Below, in pieces: positions 57,685 to 64,000 of a stretch of DNA of 64,000 bases. The first letter of the stretch is position 1; each line of letters opens with the position of its first letter. The translations under genes and the position numbers were made by a program. This DNA is from Sporosarcina sp. P32b (GTDB lineage Bacteria; Bacillota; Bacilli; Bacillales_A; Planococcaceae). The stretch covers positions 37,229-101,228 of the forward strand of contig NZ_PDZB01000010.1 of NCBI RefSeq assembly GCF_002743335.1. Reading direction: 5' to 3'. The notes under the pieces were generated by a model. The model searched no databases, was not told the DNA's origin, and saw nothing but the letters and a program-made list of their open reading frames with translations.

Positions 57685-58086
57685 ATGTTGGAAGTGTACA
57701 TAGATGGTGCTAGCGCAGGGAATCCTGGGTTAAGCGGAATTGGTGTGTATATTAAAGGTGAAGGTCAGGACGTTCGGATTAGCGAGACGATTGAGCCAAC
57801 GAATAATCACCACGCGGAGTTTCAAGCGCTTGTGAGAGGTCTTGAGGAGGCGTCTAATCTGACAACAGGTATGGTGTCGGTAAGGTCGGATTCGAAGGTG
57901 GTCGTGCAGTCGATGGAGAAGGAGTTTGTAAAGAACGAACAGTATGCACCTCATTTGAAGGAAGCATTGAGACTGGCAGCGACGTTTGACTTTTTCTTTA
58001 TTAAGTGGATTGCGGACAGCACAAACAAGACGGCAGATACACTTGCACGGCAGGCGATTTTGATGCAGAAGAAGCAAAAGGAATAG
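57685..58086 (+). CDS. Type I RNase H-like protein (YpeP-like)
   Basis: A 133-residue RNase HI fold protein. All four acidic catalytic positions are visible: Asp in VYIDGASAG, Glu in HHAEFQAL, Asp in VRSDSKVV, and Asp in NKTADTLAR. It may cut RNA in RNA-DNA hybrids. It lacks the N-terminal hybrid-binding domain. Start at 57685 with GGAG 11 bases upstream; an upstream in-frame ATG has no ribosome site. B. subtilis YpeP is the positional homologue; activity of that family is variable. Confidence 0.88.
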   Translation: MLEVYIDGASAGNPGLSGIGVYIKGEGQDVRISETIEPTNNHHAEFQALVRGLEEASNLTTGMVSVRSDSKVVVQSMEKEFVKNEQYAPHLKEALRLAATFDFFFIKWIADSTNKTADTLARQAILMQKKQKE

Positions 58087-58161
58087 CCTGAGCGAACTGT
58101 TTTATTGTCTATTATAACCGTCACTAAAAGAGTGTACTGCTACTGTTCCATTTTTATTCGG

Positions 58162-58190
58162 AAAAGGTCGTGCTTCATGACGACCTTTTT
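58162..58190 (+). terminator. Terminator after the RNase H-like gene
   Basis: AAGGTCGT (58164-58171) pairs with ACGACCTT (58180-58187), followed by T's; about 75 bases after the stop codon. The rest of 58087-58287 shows nothing I can name. Confidence 0.75.
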
Positions 58191-58287
58191 GCACGAGGTT
58201 AAGTGGTTGCGATTTGTCGCTTTAGCTGGACGTGTATCTTATAAGCGGTGAACAACACCCTTTGTTTCGATCAACTAAGTGAGTGTG

Positions 58288-58548
58288 TTATGGTGTATGC
58301 CAAAATAAATACATCACTACGAAGAACAATAAGTAGATAACTATAATTATTGGAAAAACGTAAAGTGACACTCTCCCGAATTTGTCTTTTCTGCTAAACA
58401 AGGCTAAAACGAATGAGAATACAAGAAGGATAAATCCAAGTGGCATTGCAATGAATAGTCTACCTGAAAAAATAAACAGGCAAAGGAAAACCAATCCTAT
58501 AAGTAGACTAATAAAAGACATCATGCCTACTCTCTGTGTATTTTGCAA
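58288..58548 (-). CDS. Small membrane protein, 86 residues, unknown function
   Basis: Three predicted membrane spans (about residues 8-28, 30-52 and 62-83: FISLLIGLVFLCLFIF, LGFILLVFSFVLALF, VFPIIIVIYLLFFVVMYLF) with a short basic SRKDKFGR loop between the last two. No family recognised. TTG start at 58546-58548 with AGGAGG eight bases upstream, so it is probably translated. It is the third gene after the MATE exporter on the same strand and may be part of the same transcript. Confidence 0.7.
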   Translation of the reverse strand: MQNTQRVGMMSFISLLIGLVFLCLFIFSGRLFIAMPLGFILLVFSFVLALFSRKDKFGRVSLYVFPIIIVIYLLFFVVMYLFWHTP

Positions 58549-58560
58549 GTGTATGACCTC

Positions 58561-58719
58561 CTAATTCTCGACAAGAGGATAGCCCGTTACATGTTTTTTT
58601 ATTCCACATATCCACCATATTACACGCGATATTTCATTGCCGAGAATTTGATTAGCTTCAATAAAACGATCTTCATACTTTTCGTATCCATTACTTCGCA
58701 CTCTAGTCGTTTGATTCAT
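58561..58719 (-). CDS. Small protein coupled to the MATE gene, 52 residues, unknown function
   Basis: An ATG at 58717-58719 overlaps the stop codon of the MATE gene in an ATGA arrangement, typical for coupled translation. The 52-residue product begins MNQTTRVRSNGYEKYEDRF, has one weak hydrophobic stretch (ISRVIWWICGI) and ends HVTGYPLVEN. No family recognised. A longer form starting ten codons upstream is possible. Its stop lies just before the ribosome site of the 86-residue membrane protein. Real expression is uncertain. Confidence 0.45.
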   Translation of the reverse strand: MNQTTRVRSNGYEKYEDRFIEANQILGNEISRVIWWICGIKKHVTGYPLVEN

Positions 58720-60053
58720 TCCCCGATAGCTTCGACTTCTCGCCATTTTCCATATCGGTAATACATAAATGCAGCGATACTACTAATAACAAAACTGACG
58801 CCCATCCCGAGTGCAATTCCTTTCTCACCCATCATGCCTGACAATATGTACGTAATTGGAAAACGAAGAATCCAAAAAGAAATGATGTTTAGCACAAGCA
58901 CTTGGAACATGGCTCCCGCTGCACGGACAGCCCCATTTAAAACAAAATTAATGCCTAAGAATGGATAAAATAATGCAATCGCCTTTAAATAGTTTATACC
59001 AAAATCAGCAGCTTCCGGTTCTGTTATGAACAGCTTAATCCCATAATCTGCAAATAGGATGATCAGAATGGCGATCGCAAACATGACAATCAAATTATAT
59101 ATAAACCCGTACAACGTAATTTTATGAACCCGGTCCCATCTGCCTGCCCCGATATTTTGACCCGCCATACTATTGACCGCAGTTCCGAGTGCTTGGGCTG
59201 GCAGCATAATCAAACTATCCAATCGTTGTGCCGCCCCGTATCCCGCGACAACTGCTGGGCCGAATGATGCGACTACACTCATGATTGCCATCACACCTGC
59301 CGAAATGACACTCATCTGTAAACCCGCAGGAATTCCCAACTTTAATATATCGAGTACTTCTCGGCGCGCTGGAATATGTGGTTTTGAGAATGGAACCAAG
59401 CTTTTACGCACTGAATAAATAGCACCAGCGGCAAATGCGATTCCCTGTGATAATATCGTTGCATAAGCAGCGCCTTGAACTCCCCATCCAAAAACGTAAA
59501 TAAATAAAGGATCCAGTACTGTGTTCAAAATAACTGCAGCTAGCACAAAATAAAGCGGTGTCTTCGAGTCGCCTACCGACCTAAATACGGTACCAATAAA
59601 ATTATAGCCGAATAAGAAAAGGATGCCGATAAAATTAATTCGCAAATACGAAACGCCCATCGCCAACATCTCGTCAGGGGTCCCAAGTAAAAGCAAGAGT
59701 GGTTCCGCAAATATAAATCCTGCAATACCGAGTACGACGGACATGCAGGAAAGCAGAACGACAAATGCATTTAAATAACGCCGAAGTCCTGACTCGCTAC
59801 CTCTGCCTTTTTGCTGGGATAAAATCGTTAGTGCAGCGTTGTTCAAGCCGATGACGAATGACAAAACCGTAAAGACGACCGTCCCGGAAATAGCCACAGC
59901 ACCAAGTGCATCCGCGCCAATTAAATTCCCAACCCACAAACTATCGATAAATTGATAGGATGCTTGTAGTAAATTTGTTATCATAATGGGTCCTGAAAAA
60001 AGCATGAGTTGTTTGATTATACTTCCTTCTGTGAAATCCTGTTGCCTTGCCAT
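58716..60053 (-). CDS. MATE family multidrug efflux transporter
   Basis: A 445-residue exporter of the MATE superfamily with about twelve membrane spans in two homologous halves. N-terminal GSIIKQLMLFSGPIMITNLLQ and SLWVGNLIGADALGAVAISG (in part), and the second half MLPAQALGTAVNSMAGQNIGA. Drug or metabolite substrates exchanged for Na+ or H+ cannot be told. The start has no close neighbour; two small genes follow in the same direction with tight spacing. Confidence 0.92.
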   Translation of the reverse strand: MARQQDFTEGSIIKQLMLFSGPIMITNLLQASYQFIDSLWVGNLIGADALGAVAISGTVVFTVLSFVIGLNNAALTILSQQKGRGSESGLRRYLNAFVVLLSCMSVVLGIAGFIFAEPLLLLLGTPDEMLAMGVSYLRINFIGILFLFGYNFIGTVFRSVGDSKTPLYFVLAAVILNTVLDPLFIYVFGWGVQGAAYATILSQGIAFAAGAIYSVRKSLVPFSKPHIPARREVLDILKLGIPAGLQMSVISAGVMAIMSVVASFGPAVVAGYGAAQRLDSLIMLPAQALGTAVNSMAGQNIGAGRWDRVHKITLYGFIYNLIVMFAIAILIILFADYGIKLFITEPEAADFGINYLKAIALFYPFLGINFVLNGAVRAAGAMFQVLVLNIISFWILRFPITYILSGMMGEKGIALGMGVSFVISSIAAFMYYRYGKWREVEAIGE

Positions 60054-60222
60054 TCTTTTCCTCCCTGCTTTTAATAAAAACTTACCATTTTATCTTTTTT
60101 AATATCTTAGCGATCTATTTTGGGAAAGCTGTTTAATGTATTATTTAAAAATTATGCCTGATTAAAACAGTGGCATCCTATACGGTATTGGTTAATTAAT
60201 AAGAATAAATTGGGACAATTCA

Positions 60223-61065
60223 TCAAAATTTACTTACATTCCCCTGTAACAGCGCCAGGGTTTCTTCTAATACAATGGACCAGGCATCAGATTTTGGATC
60301 AATTAATTTAAAGTGTTCAGCAGAAGATACTTCCACAAACTTCACATTGTCGTTCATACTATCAGCCATTTTTTTATAACCTTGGCTAATCCCAATCGGA
60401 ATGATATTATCCAATGCACCATGAATCAGTACTTGTGGTACACCAAGTGGAAGCAATCGAATTGGGGAGGCTTGCTCATAACGTTCCGGAACCTCAAGTG
60501 GTGTACCACCGAGTAAATCCCGCACAGGATTAAATTTGTTCTTCAGAATTTTTTCACCGGCGCTAAGCACATCTTCCATAAGGGAAAGATCGGCAACACC
60601 TGCTAAACTGATCGCCCCTTGCACAGCAAATGGCGAGTTACTTGTGTTAATCGCACTTTTTTCAGGAAGGCGATGGCGGCCAGCTAACCATAATGCCAAG
60701 TGTCCCCCTGCCGAATGCCCAATTGTCACGACACGACTTAAATCTAAGTTGACGTTCTTTGCCAATTCGGCTAAATAGTCAATAGCTAGAGCTGCATCTG
60801 TTAACGTCCCTGGCCATCCGCCACCAGCTTGTCCCACCCTGCGATATTCAATACTCCATGTAGCTATTCCGTGTTTTGTTAAACTTTTAGCAAGGTCAGC
60901 AATGGTATCCAACGCAACATCTGACTTCCAATAACCTCCGTGGATAACTACCGCTACGGGATGGGGACCTTCGCTGTTAGGAATCCGCAAGTCGCCGAAT
61001 TGATAATCGAGATCGCCGTAATAATATCTTTTTATTGCCAATTGATTTTCGTTGTTACCTTCCAT
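60223..61065 (-). CDS. Alpha/beta hydrolase (esterase/arylformamidase-like)
   Basis: A 280-residue hydrolase with the oxyanion-hole motif HGGYW (about 42-46), nucleophile Ser118 in GHSAGGHLALWLAG, a probable acid at Asp219 (HGALDNIIP) and His251 (SSAEHFKL). HGGYW with GHSAGG is typical of the BD-FAE/kynurenine formamidase and carboxylesterase group. No signal peptide, so cytoplasmic. No kyn genes are nearby, so the physiological substrate is unknown. Confidence 0.88.
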   Translation of the reverse strand: MEGNNENQLAIKRYYYGDLDYQFGDLRIPNSEGPHPVAVVIHGGYWKSDVALDTIADLAKSLTKHGIATWSIEYRRVGQAGGGWPGTLTDAALAIDYLAELAKNVNLDLSRVVTIGHSAGGHLALWLAGRHRLPEKSAINTSNSPFAVQGAISLAGVADLSLMEDVLSAGEKILKNKFNPVRDLLGGTPLEVPERYEQASPIRLLPLGVPQVLIHGALDNIIPIGISQGYKKMADSMNDNVKFVEVSSAEHFKLIDPKSDAWSIVLEETLALLQGNVSKF

Positions 61066-61177
61066 AAGATCACCTCTATTTTTAAGTTAATTAAACAAAA
61101 ACTTTCAAATAATTATGGCCCTATCGTAGACCGAGTGCAAATACTTATTCCAGAATTACGCTCGTTAGTTACGTATT

Positions 61178-61405
61178 TTAAACTCTCCTTGAATCTGTTT
61201 CGTTTTTGCTTAATTTAAAGATGAGAACATAAACAACAGATAATAAATTCAAGATGAACATAATCCAATAATAGAGACTTGTAGAACCTTCTAAAAGGTA
61301 AGTTCCATACCTCGAAGTATTAAGTCCTAAAACAGCTAATAACGCTACAAAGATTTTAGTGCTTAAATTTGTCGCACTATTTTTTGAAACCTCGTAATTA
61401 TTCAT
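61178..61405 (-). CDS. Small membrane protein, 75 residues, unknown function
   Basis: Two predicted membrane spans (about 17-36, TKIFVALLAVLGL and 46-64, YYWIMFILNLLSVVYVLIF) and a basic C-terminus. No family recognised. GGAGGG lies before the ATG. Part of a run of small minus-strand genes in the accessory right end of the window. Confidence 0.65.
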   Translation of the reverse strand: MNNYEVSKNSATNLSTKIFVALLAVLGLNTSRYGTYLLEGSTSLYYWIMFILNLLSVVYVLIFKLSKNETDSRRV

Positions 61406-61504
61406 CTTAACCCTCCACTATATTCCGTTAAATGGCTCAATTCTAACTTAAATCTTATACGATAACTGCGCCCTTTTGATGAGAATTGTGATAAGAGTTA
61501 CAAT

Positions 61505-61687
61505 TCACTTCCGAAATTTACCTGGATTCTCAATCCTTGTAGATACAACCTCTCCACAATTCAGACAGAAGGTAAATATTTTATTCGATCCAACTGATAA
61601 CTTTTTGTTCAGTGGTTTAACGGCCATAAAATCCGTACCTTCACCAAACTCAGTACCGTTACACTTCGGGCATTCATTTTTATTCAT
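61505..61687 (-). CDS. Small zinc-ribbon protein, 60 residues
   Basis: Two CxxC knuckles: CPKC at residues 6-9 and CLNC at 41-44, a classical zinc ribbon, with the sequence KCNGTEFGEGTDFMAVKP between. Such small zinc-ribbon proteins are common and mostly unnamed. GGGAG precedes the ATG by nine bases. Neighbours give no functional hint. Confidence 0.75.
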   Translation of the reverse strand: MNKNECPKCNGTEFGEGTDFMAVKPLNKKLSVGSNKIFTFCLNCGEVVSTRIENPGKFRK

Positions 61688-61909
61688 TCATAACATCTCC
61701 CTTATTTTTCTATACGACCGACCGAACTGATCCAATCTAGAGTACAATTCCCGTTCAAGAATTTGGCCTATAACTAAATAGGGTGCAAAACTCTTATACA
61801 AGAATCGCACCCTTTTGTTAAATAAACCACTATTTCGTTGTCTTTGATATGTCTATATAAGGTTTCAATTCTATTGTAAAAAAACTTCAATACATTGTTT
61901 TTTTAAAAA
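61688..61909. other. Intergenic hairpin region downstream of the GST-like gene
   Basis: No gene in 222 bases. GGGTGC (61781-61786) pairs with GCACCC (61807-61812), with an inner TCTT/AAGA stem, and TTTTG follows on the plus strand. It may be a terminator for the GST-like gene or one of the repeated hairpins of this region. Confidence 0.5.
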
Positions 61910-62698
61910 TTACTCCCCCAGCGACTGATACTCTGCTGCAAGGCCTTTTTGAACGCCTGGTCGTTTCGCAATGCGATGAGACCATTCCAATAGATGAGTA
62001 TATTCATCCATGTTTAAAAATTCATAAGAGCCTTCATACAATTTTCCTAAAGCTAACCGTCCGTACCAAGACCAGATCGCAATATCTGCAATAGTATAAG
62101 TATCGCCAGCGATATAAGAACGCTGAGCTAATATTTTATCTAGTAAGTCTAATTGACGTTTCGTTTCCATAGTAAAACGATCAATTGGGTATTTCATTGG
62201 CTCTGGCGCATAAGCGAAAAAGTGACCAAACCCTCCACCAACATAAGGACCCGCTCCAATTTGCCAGAACAGCCAATTGAGGGTTTCTGTCCGTCCATGA
62301 ATATCTGTAGGGATCAGTTTATTGAATTTCTCAGCCAAGTAAAGCAAAATCGATCCTGATTCAAAAATTTCCAAACGCGGACTTTGACTTTGATCGACTA
62401 GGGCCGGGATCTTTGAATTAGGATTGACCTTGACGAAATCTGAACCAAATTGTTCCTCGGCTCCAATATTGATTTCATACAAATCATAATCTGCACCATC
62501 GAGATCCAACTCTTTTAATTCTTCCAGCATAATCGTCACTTTAATTCCGTTCGGTGTTCCGAGTGAATAGAGTTGGAACGGTGCCTCTCCGACCGGTAGT
62601 TTTTGTTCAAAACGTTCACCAGCTGTCGGGCGGTTCCCCCATCTATTTGAATTCTCTTCTTCCCACTTCCACACGTTTGATAATTCATATTTTGTCAT
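61910..62698 (-). CDS. Glutathione S-transferase-like protein (YghU type)
   Basis: A 262-residue GST-fold protein similar to YghU/Nu-class disulfide-bond oxidoreductases. It has an extended N-terminus (MTKYELSNVWKWEEENSNRW), a thioredoxin-like domain beginning QLYSLGTPNGIKVTIMLEE, the thiol-binding phrase VNPNSKIPALVD and FESGSILLYLA, and an all-helical C-terminal domain. Members reduce disulfides with glutathione, yet Bacillales generally use bacillithiol instead, so the natural thiol here is open. SD AGGAGG before the ATG. Confidence 0.9.
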   Translation of the reverse strand: MTKYELSNVWKWEEENSNRWGNRPTAGERFEQKLPVGEAPFQLYSLGTPNGIKVTIMLEELKELDLDGADYDLYEINIGAEEQFGSDFVKVNPNSKIPALVDQSQSPRLEIFESGSILLYLAEKFNKLIPTDIHGRTETLNWLFWQIGAGPYVGGGFGHFFAYAPEPMKYPIDRFTMETKRQLDLLDKILAQRSYIAGDTYTIADIAIWSWYGRLALGKLYEGSYEFLNMDEYTHLLEWSHRIAKRPGVQKGLAAEYQSLGE

Positions 62699-62842
62699 CT
62701 GAACATTCCTCCTACTATATATTTGGTAACTCCATCATACTAACAGTAGAAAAATATTCCTAATATTTAGTTTATCAGCTTATCGTTATGAATCTTAAAC
62801 TTTGCTTAGAAATAGGTAACTAAGTAAACTTCTTCAACAATC

Positions 62843-63253
62843 TTAATGAAAAGCTGACTGTTTTCTAGCTATAGAATGGCTACTAATATAAAATATTGTC
62901 AGGATGATCGCACTAATACTTGGATACCCTATATAAACTGCCAGACTCGTATGTTCAACTAAAGTAACTTCTCCCCATTCAAGCCATAAACGCCACCCCA
63001 TTCCAAAACTGATTAAAATTATACAAATCGTAAAAACAAACCACATTCTATCTTTAAATAAACCCACGAATATGTTTGCTACAATGAAATACATTAATAT
63101 TGTCAAAACCACAAAAAACAAACTAAAACCTCTCAGACCTGGAATTACAAACGTAAACGATATTCCTGATATGAAGAGAAGGTTTAAAGCCGCGAATAGT
63201 AGAAATGTATTTCGTGATTTTCCTACTTGGTTATAGAACTGTTCTACTAACAA
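62843..63253 (-). CDS. Membrane protein, 136 residues, unknown function
   Basis: Four predicted membrane spans (about 17-37, 42-64, 70-88 and 103-123). No recognised family. TTG start at 63251-63253 with GGAGGT seven bases upstream. Hydrophobic core sequences include FLLFAALNLLFISGISFTF and ILTIFYISSHS. AT-rich surroundings without conserved neighbours. Confidence 0.65.
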   Translation of the reverse strand: MLVEQFYNQVGKSRNTFLLFAALNLLFISGISFTFVIPGLRGFSLFFVVLTILMYFIVANIFVGLFKDRMWFVFTICIILISFGMGWRLWLEWGEVTLVEHTSLAVYIGYPSISAIILTIFYISSHSIARKQSAFH

Positions 63254-63359
63254 GGGCTTACCTCCAGTCTCTTCATTTTTTTATTGTAGTGAACACTATG
63301 TTTGCAGACTGTTTAACAAACGCGCCCTTTTCTGGAATAATCACGATATGGCCTTATCC

Positions 63360-63521
63360 CTAAGCATCTTTATCTTTAGTGTCCTTTTCAAAAAACAGAT
63401 TGAAAATAGATAATGCAAAAATAATCCATACAGTAACAAGTAAAATAATATTCTGAATGAAAAATGATGAAATAATAGCAAGTACTACAATAAAGAGCGA
63501 CAACAACCCTTTTTCCACCAA
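63360..63521 (-). CDS. Small membrane protein, 53 residues, unknown function
   Basis: TTG start at 63519-63521, seven bases after GGAGGT; the next codon, GTG, is also possible. The product has two predicted spans (LLSLFIVVLAIISSFF and NIILLVTVWIIFALSIF) and an acidic-basic tail EKDTKDKDA. A longer in-frame version starting at 63707 would read through a hairpin repeat and lacks a ribosome site, so the short form is preferred. No family recognised. Confidence 0.6.
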   Translation of the reverse strand: MVEKGLLSLFIVVLAIISSFFIQNIILLVTVWIIFALSIFNLFFEKDTKDKDA

Positions 63522-63682
63522 CAAAAACACCTCCGTTTCCAATTTAGGCTTATATATCCGTAAACAAAATGGCCCTATTGTGGTACCAGCACGATTACTC
63601 AAGATACAATCGCACCCTCTCGTATCGGTGATCGAAGGACTTGGCAGTTTTAGTGGAATTCGTTCATCTTGTCTTCCATGGA

Positions 63683-64000
63683 TTAGTCTTGAGATACATG
63701 CAACCAACTTCCAGTATGGATATTTCGGATTTTGTATGAAGATCCCACGACCTCCAACATCCTTTGGTAAGTTTCAGTATCGCATATGTCATCTGCATAC
63801 TCGTATAATTTTTCATCTACATATTCTTGTGTAATGTAATTTGTAAAAGAACTATTATTAACAAATTCCCCGAAAAACTCTCTTAACATGACAGAATCAT
63901 CTCTTGTTAACAGTTCATAACTTAAAAAGTAAATTTTAAACACATTCACTATTTCATTTAAGTCTTCTTCGTCTAAGAAACAAAGAGGATCTAGCTTTTT
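63683..64000 (-). CDS. Uncharacterised protein, N-terminus beyond the window
   Basis: The frame stays open to the right edge, giving at least 105 residues. The visible part, with LDPLCFLDEEDLNEIVNVF and YEYADDICDTETYQRMLEVV, is acidic and helical without membrane segments. No recognised family. A GTG at 63947-63949 is not needed as start because the coding character continues upstream of it. The C-terminal part ends HTGSWLHVSQD. Confidence 0.55.
   Translation of the reverse strand, partial: KKLDPLCFLDEEDLNEIVNVFKIYFLSYELLTRDDSVMLREFFGEFVNNSSFTNYITQEYVDEKLYEYADDICDTETYQRMLEVVGSSYKIRNIHTGSWLHVSQD

Noticed and set aside
63457..63834. 125-codon plus-strand frame near the right end
   Set aside because: No SD; it lies opposite the 53-residue membrane gene and the partial gene, both of which have better support.

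Overview
This window looks like a contiguous piece of a low-GC Gram-positive chromosome from an endospore-forming member of the Bacillales. Gene order follows the yqeG-to-phoH and yrrK-to-cymR neighbourhoods of Bacillus subtilis. Sporulation genes (yqfC, yqfD, spoIIP, gpr, sigK) and competence genes (comEA, comEB, comEC) are present. A Planococcaceae/Sporosarcina-like source is my guess from gene content and the style of the dispersed repeats; no rRNA or marker search was possible. Most genes lie on the minus strand. I see no tRNA, rRNA, CRISPR array, transposase or prophage.

Layout, left to right: 1-4.5 kb, a stress/sporulation block read leftwards (nfeD, floA, an unnamed 177-residue protein, yqfC, yqfD, start of phoH) behind a near-perfect sigma-W-type promoter. 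4.5-5.1 kb, a gene-free stretch with two GC-rich repeat fragments where yqeY would sit in B. subtilis. 5.1-21.3 kb, rpsU, deoC, mtaB, rsmE, prmA, the hrcA-grpE-dnaK-dnaJ heat-shock operon with a perfect CIRCE, hemW, lepA, spoIIP, gpr, rpsT, holA and two small genes. 21.3-30 kb, comEC-EB-EA and the ribosome-assembly/NAD/shikimate cluster yqeM to yqeG. 30-39.7 kb, uninterrupted sigK, mtnN, yrrS, greA, udk, trmR, mltG, yrzB, ruvX, ireB and alaS with a T-box. 40-47 kb, recD2, a TPR protein, mnmA with its cysteine desulfurase, cymR, and divergent rarA. 47-57 kb, a lipoprotein, ilvE, proBA with a T-box, nadC-nadA divergent from nifS-nadR, lrgAB and a cold-shock gene. 57-64 kb, an accessory end: a Zn-finger protein, an RNase H-like protein, a MATE exporter with two small partners, a hydrolase, a YghU-type GST-like protein and several small membrane proteins among hairpins.

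Functional themes: translation and its quality control (rpsU, rpsT, rsmE, prmA, lepA, alaS, rsfS, yqeH, yhbY, tRNA-modification genes mtaB, mnmA and trmR); protein folding under HrcA/CIRCE; DNA uptake and repair (comE genes, holA, recD2, rarA, ruvX); NAD synthesis (nadD, nadA, nadC, a NifS for the NadA cluster, NadR) with nadB absent from the locus; and amino-acid genes under tRNA-sensing leaders (alaS, proBA).

I did not find a clearly new multi-gene system. The best leads are the 177-residue floA neighbour, a possible forespore-expressed 54-residue protein, a 26-residue membrane peptide, the yqfC ribosome site built into a terminator, loci lacking expected partner genes (nadB, trhP1/trhP2, yqeY), and the MATE plus two-small-gene operon.
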